The notes under the pieces: generated by a model
The model's database searches: none
What the model was told of the DNA's origin: nothing
The model's input: only the letters and a program-made list of their open reading frames with translations
In this document: piece after piece, positions 1-8,560 of the stretch
Layout: every line of letters begins with the position of its first letter
Position numbering within the stretch: position 1 is the stretch's first letter
Program-made: the position numbers and the translations under genes
DNA from: PNKC01 sp038323265
Lineage (GTDB): Bacteria > Chloroflexota > Dehalococcoidia > Tepidiformales > Tepidiformaceae
Reading direction: 5' to 3'
DNA length: 37,101 bases
Assembly (NCBI GenBank): GCA_038323265.1
Contig: JBBQGT010000012.1
Span: forward strand, 1-37,101

Positions 1-21
1 CGCTGAAGTGCCGCTCGGGCG

Positions 22-81
22 CCCCGGCACTCGCTGTGACTCCGACACCCCGGCACTCGACACCCCAGTACCCCGACACCC
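22..81. repeat. Degenerate 15-16 bp tandem repeat at the left edge
   Basis: Units beginning GACACCCC start at 44, 59 and 75, and CCCCGGCACTCG occurs at both 22-33 and 48-59. The units alternate 7-8 nt blocks (GACACCCC, GGCACTC), which resembles the heptamer repeats at 35741 and 36608. I see no convincing gene in 1-201. The array may continue to the left of the window. Confidence 0.6.
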
Positions 82-201
82 GCCACAAATCCCACTGCCG
101 CTGTGCAGGCGATGGCGAAGAAGTCCAGCCCGTCGGAAGCCGTTCGATCCTCTGGCCGGGCAACGCTCCGGATTGACGCGCTACGCTGGGCTTTACTGGC
201 C

Positions 202-1320
202 TTAAGAGGCATGCCTCGCAGCAGCCAGGAATGACCACACCAACTCAGAACCGGCTACGTGCCCGGCGGGCTCTGCGGCGCTCGTGCCTATGGATCCCGG
301 CCATACGTGTCCGGCCCGGTCCACCACGATCAGTTGCGTGGTTGCGGCGCAATTGTCGTAGTTCTGGAGGACTACTCCCTGTGCTATTTCTGTATTCGTG
401 GTGGTGGCAAGGCAGCCATTCGTGGCTGACCAGTCGTCCATGGCCGCTGGCACCCCAGGGTATCGCCAGGCGCGCACGGTCCCCCCGCCCATAGGCACGA
501 TCCCATCCTGGGAGCCGTGGACGGCAAGCACAGGCACACGGCCAGCGCAGCCCGCCGGTCCGTAGTTAATGCCCCCCACTACGGCAATCGCAGCGATTCG
601 ATCGGGCATCGCGCATGCGAGTTTCGACGCCATGAAGGCGCCGTTCGAAAAGCCCGTGGCGTACACGCGAGCGGTATCAATGCATAGTTCTCGCTCAAGC
701 GCGTCCAGGAGATCGTTGACGAACAGCACGTCGTCCACGGTGTTGGCGGGCGTAGCGCCAGCGGACCAGCCCAGCGGCGTTCCCGTGCCATCGGGCGAAA
801 CGAGAATGAACGTCTCGCGGTCACTGATCGGGACAAGTCCGGAATAGTTCTCCTGATCGATCCCCGTCGCAGTCCGACCGTGGAAATTGAGGACGATCGG
901 TATCGGTTTGGATGTGGTCGATTTGGTAGGCAGGTGCAGCCGGTAGGTGCGCTTCAGGTTGCCTGAGGTCAGGCTGCGAAGCGCCGTTTTGCCAGCCTGG
1001 ACGCCAGACGGCAACGATTTCGCGCAGCCGCTTTCCTTGTTGGCGCGAAGCGCGCTTACTCCCGCCGTGAGCCTGCGCGGGGATGGGCTGAAGCCCATCA
1101 ACTCGTTCGCCCCAAGCGCGCCAGGGTCCGTCCAGTGAGGGCTGGACGCCACTTCAGAAATCGATGAGAGGCCAACTGCCGCCGGGATGTGTTCCGATGA
1201 ACCCAGGGAGCTACAACTCAAAGAAAAGGCAACCGCGCCGCCCAACAGCAACGCAGCGAAGAAGAGACGTGCGATAGCGTCGAACCTCCTGCACTCTCCC
1301 TGATGATAACAGCGAAGCAT
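202..1320 (-). CDS. PHB-depolymerase/LpqC-like alpha/beta hydrolase, exported
   Basis: The 372-residue protein resembles the poly(3-hydroxybutyrate) depolymerase / LpqC / feruloyl-esterase group of alpha/beta hydrolases. It has an N-terminal hydrophobic export segment (about residues 15-37) ending near a Cys (FSLSC), which is a poor lipobox, so lipid anchoring is uncertain. After a spacer of about 90 residues, the catalytic domain shows the oxyanion strand VLNFHG, the nucleophile elbow GFSNGA, an Asp candidate in VHGSQDGIVP and the His in DRAGHVWPG. The substrate cannot be told from sequence; polyesters or aryl esters are typical for the family. The ATG at 1320 is the only good start that keeps the export signal. 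Codon use is less C-rich at third positions than in most neighbours, so it may be acquired. Confidence 0.85.
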   Translation of the reverse strand: MLRCYHQGECRRFDAIARLFFAALLLGGAVAFSLSCSSLGSSEHIPAAVGLSSISEVASSPHWTDPGALGANELMGFSPSPRRLTAGVSALRANKESGCAKSLPSGVQAGKTALRSLTSGNLKRTYRLHLPTKSTTSKPIPIVLNFHGRTATGIDQENYSGLVPISDRETFILVSPDGTGTPLGWSAGATPANTVDDVLFVNDLLDALERELCIDTARVYATGFSNGAFMASKLACAMPDRIAAIAVVGGINYGPAGCAGRVPVLAVHGSQDGIVPMGGGTVRAWRYPGVPAAMDDWSATNGCLATTTNTEIAQGVVLQNYDNCAATTQLIVVDRAGHVWPGSIGTSAAEPAGHVAGSELVWSFLAAARHAS

Positions 1321-1459
1321 TTACGTAACGAAAGCTGTCCGACCCATTTCTAAAGGGTCTTTTGGCCCTTCGTGGCCATCGCGCTTGCTCGCGTTCGAAT
1401 GGGCCGCTTTCCATGGTCACCGACGGCGTCGCCCCCGCCCATGCGCTCCTTGCCGCACG

Positions 1460-1675
1460 CCGCTTGCTTTCCCGCCCGGGACTCAGTTTCTCTGTTCGAG
1501 CCCCGGCTATCACATGCTCGGGCTCTTGATTGAGAAAGTGACCGGTGTCTCGTACACCCAGGCGTTGCACGAACGGCTGCTCGATCCGCTCCATCTCAGG
1601 AGCACAGCCACGGACGAGGAGCTTGCACCCCTCCGGGAATCGACGCACCCAACTTCGAACCTCGCTGTCGAGTGG
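1460..1675 (+). pseudogene. Relic of a beta-lactamase-family (class C/PBP-like) serine hydrolase
   Basis: One frame encodes PLAFPPGTQF, then SSPGYHMLGLLIEKVTG, then SYTQALHERLLDPLHL. This matches the region of beta-lactamase/PBP4*-type serine hydrolases that carries the Tyr-Ser-Asn-like motif and the following helix. The SxxK nucleophile motif upstream and everything downstream are missing, and the motif is degraded (CSSPGY where YSNPGY is usual). Intact relatives have more than 300 residues; about 72 are recognisable here. I see no usable start. The rest of 1321-2027 shows no recognisable gene. Confidence 0.6.
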
Positions 1676-2027
1676 CCCTCTCCCTTTATACCAGTGGTAC
1701 GGACCTCGACGAGCGGCTCATCGTTGCCTACGACCAGTTGAGCGGACGCATCCGTGAACTCATTCGGAGCCGTCCGCTGGAAGGTGGCACGTCCGAACAC
1801 CCATGGCCGTCGGGCCGCCGAAAGCAGCAGGCGCGGACCACGCCCTGGCATGCTCCCGGCCCGGGCGCATGGCGCCACGAACCCCAATACCCGCTCGCAT
1901 GTAAGATTCCCGCCAGCCGTCTGTCTAACCGTTGAGCCCGCTGGCTTTGACGGCACAGCAGACTCGCCCGGGGGCATCGCCGCCGGTGCTTCACCATCCG
2001 CGCGACGGCGTGGCAACGAAGGGCGCA

Positions 2028-3956
2028 ATGGATCAGACCGCCGATACAGCTCTTGTAGAACTCGCCAGGGCCGGCGATCAGTCGGCTTTTGCCGAGCTCT
2101 ACAACCGCTACTTCGACCCCGTCTATGACTTCGTAACGCGTATGACGCGAAGCCGGGATGAGGCCGAAGACATCGCCCAGGACACTTTCCTGAAAGCGAT
2201 GAACGCCCTCGGCGGGCTGCAAAAGGGGACCAGCTTCAAGAGCTGGATCCTCACCATCTCCAGGAATACCGCGCTCGATCGCCTCGAACGCGTCTCTCGT
2301 ACTCGCCCGCTCGTGACGGCTGGCGAAGACGGCGAGGAAGTGCAGTTTGATGTAGTCGATGCTGACCGCTTTGCCGACCCGGCGGTAGCGGCCGAAGCGA
2401 CAGCGCTGGCCTTGCTCGTTTGGCAGGCCGCGGCCGGATTGGATCCGAAGCAACTCTCCCTGCTGGACCTGCACCTGCGCCAGGGGCTGGATAGCGGAGA
2501 GATCGCAGACGTGCTTGGCGTCACGAAGAGCAACGGCGGTGTGATGCTGAACCGTCTGAAGAGGGCCGTCGAAGATTCGATCGGAGCCTTCATCATGCTG
2601 AGCAACGGGCGGCAATACTGCCGCGAACTGGATGTCGCGCTGGACACCGCTCAGCTAAAGACGATGTCGCACGAAGTTCGAAAAGTGGTAGACCGGCACG
2701 TGGGGCAGTGCGCCGAATGCGAAGAACGCAAGCGCAAGCTGGCGCCGTTGGCCGCCTTCGGCGCCTTCCTGGCGATTGGCGCACCAGTTGGCGTCAAGGC
2801 GCACATCCTCGATGGGCTGATGGAGCAGTGGCCGGGCCCGGCGGCGCCAGGCGGCGGCCCGGGAATGGGAGGAAACGCGCCCTCCTTTGGCGGAGGCTTT
2901 GTCGTCTTCTTCGGCGGCGCGCGGAACTTCATAAAAGTCGGCGCGGGCCTCGGGCTGGCCGCCCTTATGCTCGCAGTGCTGCTCTTGGTGCCCTCCAGCC
3001 CGATCGCCCTCACCCGCTCGGATGGCCCGCTGGACACCATCCAGGCCGTTGAGCCCGGCACAGCCGATGGCGGCCAATCGGCCACTGCCTTCGGCGGCGC
3101 CGGCGGTGGCACATCAACGAAGACTTCGACCGCCACGGGCACGCCGACGGGCACGGCCACGCCAACGCCAACCGGCCCGGTCACCCCTTCGGCGAGCACC
3201 ACCAGCGAGCCACTTATCGCCGGCGCAACCGCTACGCCGAGCGTCACTCCCGGCTCCGGCACACCAACCGCGTCCCCAACAAAAACCTCCTCCCCCACTT
3301 CGACGCCGACCCAGCCCGCGACGCCCACGGCGACGCGCACTTCGACGCCCCCGCCCACGGTCGCCTGCTTCCCAAGCCTTTCGCCGAACACGCCTTCGCT
3401 CACCGTGGTGCCGGGCGGCGGGTCGTTTTTCGTCCTCTCCAACGGGAGCTGCGGCACCGCCCCATTCTCGGTGCAAAGCGATACCTCGTGGCTCAGCGTC
3501 TCATCGACCAGCGGCAGCGTTGGCCCGTTCGGCAGTTCCACCGTCAACGTTTCGGTCGACGGTTCGAAGGTTCCCGCGGGCGAAGGCAACTACACCGGCG
3601 TGCTCACGGTCTCCGGCCCCGGCGGCAGCTTCACGCTCCCCGTGACCACCTTCCGCGGCGGCGGCTCGCCCGGCGTAGGTATCAGCCAGGCGTCTTGTTC
3701 CGTTTCCCCGGTCAGCTTCGCCGCACTCGTCAGCGATGACGTTGGCGTCAACGACGTGGTGGTGAAGTATCTGCTTTCCAATGGGACCACCGGAGCGATG
3801 GCAATGTTTCAGGTTAGCGGAAGCCCGGCGAGCGGAACCTGGGCGGCCTCGTGGAGCCCGCCAGCTGAGAGTACAGCGCCTATCCGCATGCACTCGTTCG
3901 AGATTGTTGCTACTGACGGCGCCGGCCACACCGGTCACGCCGCCGGCGACTGTTAG
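2028..3956 (+). CDS. ECF sigma factor fused to zinc-finger anti-sigma-like, TM and BACON-type domains
   Basis: This 642-residue protein is a whole signalling chain in one polypeptide. Residues 15-85 are sigma region 2 (DEAEDIAQDTFLKA, then SWILTISRN). Residues 130-185 are region 4 with its HTH. Residues 196-235 look like a zf-HC2 anti-sigma zinc finger, with a Cys near 198 and H-x3-C-x2-C at 224-231. One transmembrane helix lies at about 303-325. A Thr/Pro/Ser linker (350-445) leads to a BACON-like beta domain (447-541, with SDTSWLSVSS) and an Ig-like tail (553-640). The topology would put the sigma part inside and the tail outside. The ATG at 2028 is chosen because the sigma domain begins directly after it; a TTG at 1932 would add 32 unconserved residues. 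Sigma factors with membrane-anchored C-terminal extensions are known, but I do not recognise this exact combination. Whether the sigma part is released by proteolysis is inference. Confidence 0.85.
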   Translation: MDQTADTALVELARAGDQSAFAELYNRYFDPVYDFVTRMTRSRDEAEDIAQDTFLKAMNALGGLQKGTSFKSWILTISRNTALDRLERVSRTRPLVTAGEDGEEVQFDVVDADRFADPAVAAEATALALLVWQAAAGLDPKQLSLLDLHLRQGLDSGEIADVLGVTKSNGGVMLNRLKRAVEDSIGAFIMLSNGRQYCRELDVALDTAQLKTMSHEVRKVVDRHVGQCAECEERKRKLAPLAAFGAFLAIGAPVGVKAHILDGLMEQWPGPAAPGGGPGMGGNAPSFGGGFVVFFGGARNFIKVGAGLGLAALMLAVLLLVPSSPIALTRSDGPLDTIQAVEPGTADGGQSATAFGGAGGGTSTKTSTATGTPTGTATPTPTGPVTPSASTTSEPLIAGATATPSVTPGSGTPTASPTKTSSPTSTPTQPATPTATRTSTPPPTVACFPSLSPNTPSLTVVPGGGSFFVLSNGSCGTAPFSVQSDTSWLSVSSTSGSVGPFGSSTVNVSVDGSKVPAGEGNYTGVLTVSGPGGSFTLPVTTFRGGGSPGVGISQASCSVSPVSFAALVSDDVGVNDVVVKYLLSNGTTGAMAMFQVSGSPASGTWAASWSPPAESTAPIRMHSFEIVATDGAGHTGHAAGDC

Positions 3957-4114
3957 CCGGAGTCCCTCAGTCGTCCATCCGCGCGCGCGGCCCGGCGTCC
4001 GACTTTTCGGCCCACAGCGAACTCTCGGGCAGCGGCCAAAAGCGGCTGATGCTGTGGCGCGGGCTTACTGCAGCGATCTGGCGCCGGGACTAGCCCGGCC
4101 CCATCGCACTTCGG

Positions 4115-4477
4115 CTAGTAAACCCCGTCCTTGGCAACCTGCGGGCCGAACCGTTTGTAAGGCCCAACCGTCGCCCCGGGTGACGGCGAGGCCGTGGGCG
4201 ATGCGGTCGGCGAACCACCGACGGAAGCCGCTCCCGAGACGGCAGCAAGCACGCCGGCATCCACCACGTAGCTGCCGCCGCTGGAAGATCCCGCGATCGG
4301 CTGGCCGATTGCCGACTGCAGCACGTAGCTGCCGCCACTCACGGTCTCGCCGCCAGCATCGAAGGTCGTGATCGAGGCGTCGTAACTCCCGCCGGATTGC
4401 GCCCAAACGGTGGTAACTGCGGCAACCGCCGAAAGGCCCAGCAGCATACCTGGCCAATGCATGCGTTTCAGGTGCAT
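4115..4477 (-). CDS. Small secreted protein with repeated GGSYV/GQPIAG motifs
   Basis: This is a 120-residue protein with a signal peptide (about residues 1-26, ending VWAQ). Two half-repeats follow: SGGSYDASITTFDAGGETV and SGGSYVLQSAIGQPIAG, then SGGSYVVDAGVL. The GGSYxLxxxIGQP motif is common in secreted proteins of environmental bacteria, and its function is unknown. A short Ser/Pro/Thr stretch precedes the C-terminus. The start is supported by AGGAGG six bases upstream of the ATG. It lies 34 bp downstream of the secreted-protein gene at 4512-5585 on the same strand, so the two are probably one operon. No enzyme motif is visible. Confidence 0.7.
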   Translation of the reverse strand: MHLKRMHWPGMLLGLSAVAAVTTVWAQSGGSYDASITTFDAGGETVSGGSYVLQSAIGQPIAGSSSGGSYVVDAGVLAAVSGAASVGGSPTASPTASPSPGATVGPYKRFGPQVAKDGVY

Positions 4478-4511
4478 CGCGGCCCTCCTTCGCGTGCTGT
4501 TCGAAGGCTTC

Positions 4512-5585
4512 TCACTGGTTGATTACCAGCACGCTGAATTCAGCGTTGACCGGCATGTTCGCGATGTCTTCGTTGAAGATTCGCCACTTTCCGGAGGTGT
4601 AGAAGATACCAACCGGGTGCGGGTTGTAAGTTCCCTCCCAGAACTGCGAGATGATGACGATCGCTGTCGGGTTGTTGTTCGTCGCCGAGTTGTCGATGAC
4701 CGTCACATGGTTGCTGGTGTTGAGGGCGGTGGCCGTGTGGATGAACGCCGCGGGTTTCGGTCCGCTCACCTTGATGGGGCCCGCGATATCAAGAGCGGTG
4801 CCGGTCGAAGTAGAGGCGACAACGCCCGTACCGGAGGCGCTTGTTCCGAAGACGCCGAAGCCGGAGGGGCTTATTCCCTGGACCCCGTACCCGCTCCCGG
4901 CAGTTTGGCCGAGCACGCCCGGAGACGGCGAACCAGTGCTGTCGTTGATTCCGCGTACGCCCGCCGCCGCGCCGGCCCCCGTGCCGAGTGCATGGCCAAG
5001 CACGCCGGTCGCGCTGCCCCCGGTTGATGCCGTTTCGCCCACCAGCCCCACGGCGCTCGCACCGGTGCTCGTGTTCTTGACGCTGAACAACGGTCCGTTG
5101 ACGCCTGCGGCGCTGCTCGATGGCAGGTCCAGCGCCCCAGCCGTCATGGCGTACGAGGCGTTCGGCACGGCGCTAATCGGATCGCGTGGGCTGAGGATCG
5201 TGTACGCCCCGGCGCTCGCGCCCGGCCTTACCTGGATATCGAGGAAATACTGCGACCCATGGAATACGTCGCCGAAGTTGAGCGAGACCGTGAACAGACC
5301 CGCCGTCACGGTCACATCGCCCACTGTCTGGACGGGCCCTACCTGGGACCCGCCGGCGAGCGAGTCGTATAGATAGAAGTTGAAGTCGTACACGCCGTTG
5401 GCGGGCGCCCCGCCATCCGTCAGCCGCCCCTGGAACGTGAAGCTGGTGGACAACGCCACGAGCGCATCCACCTGGCGCTCCGTCTTGGGGCCGCCGGCAT
5501 CGCGGCCGTACGCCACCACCGGGACGATGATGGCCAGGCCCAGCACCGCCAAAACGGCGGACCTGATTCGTGCCTTCGTAGTCAT
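4512..5585 (-). CDS. Secreted surface protein with FTFQGRLTDGG head and Gly-rich repeats
   Basis: This is a 357-residue exported protein. The signal peptide occupies about residues 1-27 (VLAVLGLAIIVPVVAYG). A conserved secreted-protein head follows (FTFQGRLTDGGAPANGVYDF). The middle section is made of short Gly/Ala/Ser repeats of the GVxG type (GVLGHALG, GVRGIND, GVLGQTAG, GVQGISP, GVFGTSA), like repeat arms in phage-tail-fibre-like or surface proteins. The C-terminal domain, about 90 residues, contains IDNSATNNNPTAIVIISQ, HPVGIFY and WRIFNED, a module I have seen at the end of many secreted proteins without a known function. AAGGAG lies six bases before the ATG. It probably heads an operon with the gene at 4115-4477 and is divergent from prs. 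Confidence 0.75.
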   Translation of the reverse strand: MTTKARIRSAVLAVLGLAIIVPVVAYGRDAGGPKTERQVDALVALSTSFTFQGRLTDGGAPANGVYDFNFYLYDSLAGGSQVGPVQTVGDVTVTAGLFTVSLNFGDVFHGSQYFLDIQVRPGASAGAYTILSPRDPISAVPNASYAMTAGALDLPSSSAAGVNGPLFSVKNTSTGASAVGLVGETASTGGSATGVLGHALGTGAGAAAGVRGINDSTGSPSPGVLGQTAGSGYGVQGISPSGFGVFGTSASGTGVVASTSTGTALDIAGPIKVSGPKPAAFIHTATALNTSNHVTVIDNSATNNNPTAIVIISQFWEGTYNPHPVGIFYTSGKWRIFNEDIANMPVNAEFSVLVINQ

Positions 5586-5884
5586 GTGTCACTCCTTCCG
5601 CAAACCGGCATGCCGGTCGGCGTGGAGTATACGGCGTCCAGTCTGCTTTAATTGCTAGGCCGCCTGCTCAATAGCACATGGCCCGTTCGAGCCTAGGGCT
5701 CCGCACGAGGACGCTCCGACGACCCACCGCAACCTCTGTGCCTGTGTGGTTCAAAAGCGGTCTTCACGCGGTTTAAGCCCAAGTCGCCTCTCTCCCGCGC
5801 CCGTGCTATCTTCGGCTCAATCGCGGGCCCATCATTCGCGATGCCACTTCCGCCTCCGAACACGCCCTCCGGGAGCCCGCCATC
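5586..5884. promoter_or_regulatory. Divergent intergenic region, surface-protein gene / prs
   Basis: This 299-bp spacer separates a minus-strand secreted-protein gene from prs. It must hold both promoters, but I find no strong -35/-10 pair. GGCATGCCGG near 5607 and TATCTT near 5808 are only weak candidates. I see no RNA gene or coding segment. Confidence 0.35.
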
Positions 5885-6826
5885 TTGTACACCGACCTCG
5901 CGATTTTCACGGGCCGGGCCCACCCTGAACTGGCCAACTCCATCTGCGCCCGCCTCGGCCGCCAGCTCGGCAAGGTAGACGTCTTCGAATTCTCGAACGA
6001 GAACATCTTCGTCCAGTACCAGGAGAACATCCGCATGCGCGATGTCTACTTGGTGCAGCCCTTCTGCAGCCCCGTGAACACCTCGATCATGGAGCTGCTG
6101 ATCATGATCGATGCCGCCAAGCGCGCCTCCGCTGGTCGCATCACGGCCGTCATCCCTTACTACGCCTACGGCCGCAGCGATAAGAAAGACCAGCCCCGCG
6201 TACCGATCAGCGCTCGCCTTATCGCCAACATGCTCGAAACCGCTGGCGCCGACCGCATCCTCACCACCAACCTCCACGCCGGCCAGATCCAGGGCTTCTT
6301 CAACATCCCGCTGGACGAACTGAACGCCCTCTACCCCGTGAGCGCCCACCTTAAACAGGAACGGCTCGAAAACTACACCGTAGTGGCCACCGATGTCGGC
6401 GATGAGAAGCGCGCACGCGATATGGCCGTCCGCCTCGGCATGCCGCTGGCGATTATCGATAAGCGGCGCATCGGCAACACAGACCGCACCGAGGCCATGC
6501 ACCTCATCGGCGAAGTCGAAGGGAAAGGCTGTCTGATCCTCGATGACGAGATCGACACCGGCGGAACGATCATTGCCGCCGTCAACGCCCTGCGGGCGAA
6601 CGGCGCGGGCGAAGTCATCGTCGCCGGCTACCACGCAATCTTCAGCGGCCCCGCCACCGAGCGCCTGCGCAGTGCCGATGTCCGCGAGATCATCGTTACG
6701 GACACGATGCCCGTGCCCGAGGCTAAGCGCCTGCCAAACATGACCGTCATCCCCATGGCTGCCCAGTTCGGCGACGCCATCGGCCGCATCCACAGTGGCC
6801 AGAGCGTGGGCGCCCTCTTCCAGTAG
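5885..6826 (+). CDS. prs: Ribose-phosphate pyrophosphokinase
   Basis: This enzyme makes PRPP from ribose 5-phosphate and ATP, feeding purine, pyrimidine, His, Trp and NAD synthesis in the cytosol. The 313-residue length is normal. Visible landmarks are the nucleotide-binding segment DVYLVQPFCSPVN (53-65), YGRSDKKDQPR in the catalytic flexible loop region (95-105), the His at 131 in NLHAGQIQGFF, and the PRPP loop CLILDDEIDTGGTI (216-229). Two positions differ from the textbook bacterial form: DLHA is NLHA, and DDMID is DDEID. The start is TTG at 5885; the product begins MYTDLAIFTGRAHPELA, as expected for the family. Divergent from the 5585 gene; a dienelactone-hydrolase-like gene follows after 66 bp. 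Confidence 0.93.
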   Translation: MYTDLAIFTGRAHPELANSICARLGRQLGKVDVFEFSNENIFVQYQENIRMRDVYLVQPFCSPVNTSIMELLIMIDAAKRASAGRITAVIPYYAYGRSDKKDQPRVPISARLIANMLETAGADRILTTNLHAGQIQGFFNIPLDELNALYPVSAHLKQERLENYTVVATDVGDEKRARDMAVRLGMPLAIIDKRRIGNTDRTEAMHLIGEVEGKGCLILDDEIDTGGTIIAAVNALRANGAGEVIVAGYHAIFSGPATERLRSADVREIIVTDTMPVPEAKRLPNMTVIPMAAQFGDAIGRIHSGQSVGALFQ

Positions 6827-6892
6827 TAGCGCCGCACTTGCCTTCGCCCCATTCCGTATACTTCGCGAAATCACACGAGGCGGAGCTTTGCC

Positions 6893-7660
6893 ATGTATCG
6901 AACCGATGACTACGAAGGCATGATCGCCGAGACCGTCCCTGTCGCTGGCGCCAACGGCGACCTGGTCCACGCCTATTTTGCCCGCCCCACCGGGCCGGGG
7001 CCGTTCCCCAGCGTCGTCCTCCTCCACCACATGCCGGGCTGGGACGACTGGTACAAGGAAGCGGCTCGCAAGTTCGCGTACAACGGCTACGCGGCCCTCG
7101 CGCCGGACCTCTACTGCCGCGAGGCGCACGGTTCTCCTGAAGACGTGATGGCCAAGATTCGCGCCAACGGCGGAGTGCCGGACGACCAGGTGGTCGGCGA
7201 TGCCGTGGGCGCCGCTGCCTTCCTTCGTGCTCTGCCCACTTCGAACGGCAAGGTTGGCGTCTTCGGAACCTGCTCGGGCGGACGGCATGCTTACCTCTGT
7301 GCCTGCCGCAGTTCCAGCTTCGACGCCGTTGCTGACCTCTGGGGCGGCGGCCTCGTCATGCAAGAAGCCGACCTGACCGAAAAACGCCCCGTTTCGCCGC
7401 TGGATTACACAAAAGACCTCGCGGTCCCGCTCCTTGGCCTCTTCGGCGAAGATGACCGCGCTCCAACCCCGGCGCAGGTCGTGGTCCACGAAGAGAAGCT
7501 GAAAGAGCTCGGCAAGGAGTACGAGTTCCACAACTACCCCGGCGCCGCCCACGGCTTCTTCTACCACGACCGTCCCCAGGCCTACCGTGCGGAGCAGGCG
7601 GTGGACGGCTGGAAGAAGGTCTTCGTTTTTTTCGAACGCACGCTGGCGGCAGGAGCTTAA
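6893..7660 (+). CDS. Dienelactone-hydrolase family protein
   Basis: This is a 255-residue alpha/beta hydrolase of the dienelactone hydrolase (DLH) family. The nucleophile motif is GTCSGG with Cys127, typical of DLH where Cys replaces Ser. The acid is in FGEDDR (about 185-189) and the His is H220 in GAAHGFF. The oxyanion segment VVLLHHMPGWDDWYKE is also characteristic. DLH itself opens dienelactones in chlorocatechol breakdown, but no catechol genes lie nearby, so the substrate is unknown. GGCGGAG precedes the ATG. The next gene starts three bases after the stop, which suggests one transcript with 7664-7930. Confidence 0.85.
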   Translation: MYRTDDYEGMIAETVPVAGANGDLVHAYFARPTGPGPFPSVVLLHHMPGWDDWYKEAARKFAYNGYAALAPDLYCREAHGSPEDVMAKIRANGGVPDDQVVGDAVGAAAFLRALPTSNGKVGVFGTCSGGRHAYLCACRSSSFDAVADLWGGGLVMQEADLTEKRPVSPLDYTKDLAVPLLGLFGEDDRAPTPAQVVVHEEKLKELGKEYEFHNYPGAAHGFFYHDRPQAYRAEQAVDGWKKVFVFFERTLAAGA

Positions 7661-7663
7661 AGC

Positions 7664-7930
7664 ATGTGCACGAACATCGTCGAACGCGCCGAACTACGCG
7701 CCGGCAGCGGGCGCGGCCGCGAGGGCTGGTTCTCCCTCGCACAGGCCTACGTCAGCTACGACCATCCCTCGCATATCGATCTTGAGCACGCCGTGAACCT
7801 TGACTTCGTCAATGAAGCAGCGGGCATCGATGCGCGCGTTGCCGTCGAGCTCTCGATTGATTCGGCGCGCAGCCTGGCCATGGCGATCATGGCTGCCGTC
7901 GCCCGCGCCGAAGCGTACGAGAACGGCTGA
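7664..7930 (+). CDS. Small conserved protein, DUF6295-like
   Basis: The 88-residue protein begins MCTNIVERAEL, followed by GREGWFSLAQAYVSYDHPSH, then EHAVNLDFVN and RVAVELSIDSARSLAMAI. From memory this pattern matches the DUF6295 family, small soluble proteins without known function that often carry MCT at the N-terminus. I see no signal peptide or membrane segment. AGGAG lies about nine bases upstream of the ATG, inside the end of the hydrolase gene, so translation is probably coupled to it. A methyltransferase gene begins 52 bases downstream. Confidence 0.75.
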   Translation: MCTNIVERAELRAGSGRGREGWFSLAQAYVSYDHPSHIDLEHAVNLDFVNEAAGIDARVAVELSIDSARSLAMAIMAAVARAEAYENG

Positions 7931-7982
7931 CCGGTCGGCGGCGGCGCTCTTCGAATTTAGTCAACCAGCAAGGAGTCCCTGC

Positions 7983-8552
7983 GTGAACGAACAACATCGC
8001 ATCTGCTGTGGCGGGCCTGAATGGGCGGCGTTGGTGCGCGATAGCGTCATCCCGTGGGTCACTCGTGGCGTCGACTTAGGCGACCACCTGGTCGAGGTAG
8101 GCCCCGGCTATGGCGCGACCACCGACGTCCTCCGCACGATGGTCCCCCGTATGACGTCGGTTGAAATCGATGATGCCCTGGCCGCCGCCCTCGCCACACG
8201 CTTCGCGGATACGAACGTCACGATCCTCAACGCCGACGCCACGAAGCTCCCGTTCGCTGACGGCCACTTCAGCGCCGCGATCTGCATGACGATGCTCCAC
8301 CACGTCCCCACGCCGGAGCTGCAGGACGAGATCCTCGCCGCGATGGCGCGCGTCGTGGCCCCGGGCGGCACGGTAATGGGCAGCGACAACCTCGACAGCC
8401 CGCTCTTCCGCGATGGCCACGTCGATGACACCTGCGTCCCGGTTGATCCGGCGACGTTCCAAGAGCGGCTGGAACGGATCGGGCTGACGGACATCGTCGT
8501 CGAAACCAACCCCTTCGCCCTCCGCTTCAGCGCCCGCGTACCCCAGAAGTAG
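7983..8552 (+). CDS. Class I SAM-dependent methyltransferase
   Basis: The 189-residue protein has a Rossmann-type methyltransferase core: motif I HLVEVGPGYGATTDVL, the acidic end of strand 2 (VEIDDAL), motif II-like NADATKLPFADGHFSAAICMTMLHHV, and a later strand in RVVAPGGTVMGSDNL. It resembles ubiE-like small methyltransferases; the acceptor substrate is not deducible. The GTG at 7983 is chosen because AAGGAG lies about eight bases upstream and the product starts with a conserved-looking NEQHRICCGGPEW. A longer reading from 7800 would overlap the previous gene. It converges with the acyltransferase gene, with eight bases between stops. Confidence 0.85.
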   Translation: MNEQHRICCGGPEWAALVRDSVIPWVTRGVDLGDHLVEVGPGYGATTDVLRTMVPRMTSVEIDDALAAALATRFADTNVTILNADATKLPFADGHFSAAICMTMLHHVPTPELQDEILAAMARVVAPGGTVMGSDNLDSPLFRDGHVDDTCVPVDPATFQERLERIGLTDIVVETNPFALRFSARVPQK

Positions 8553-8560
8553 GCGGGGCG

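Noticed and set aside
5693..7567. Very long open frame on the minus strand opposite prs and the hydrolase gene
   Set aside because: It is a shadow of strong codon bias in prs and the following gene; its product has no recognisable domain.
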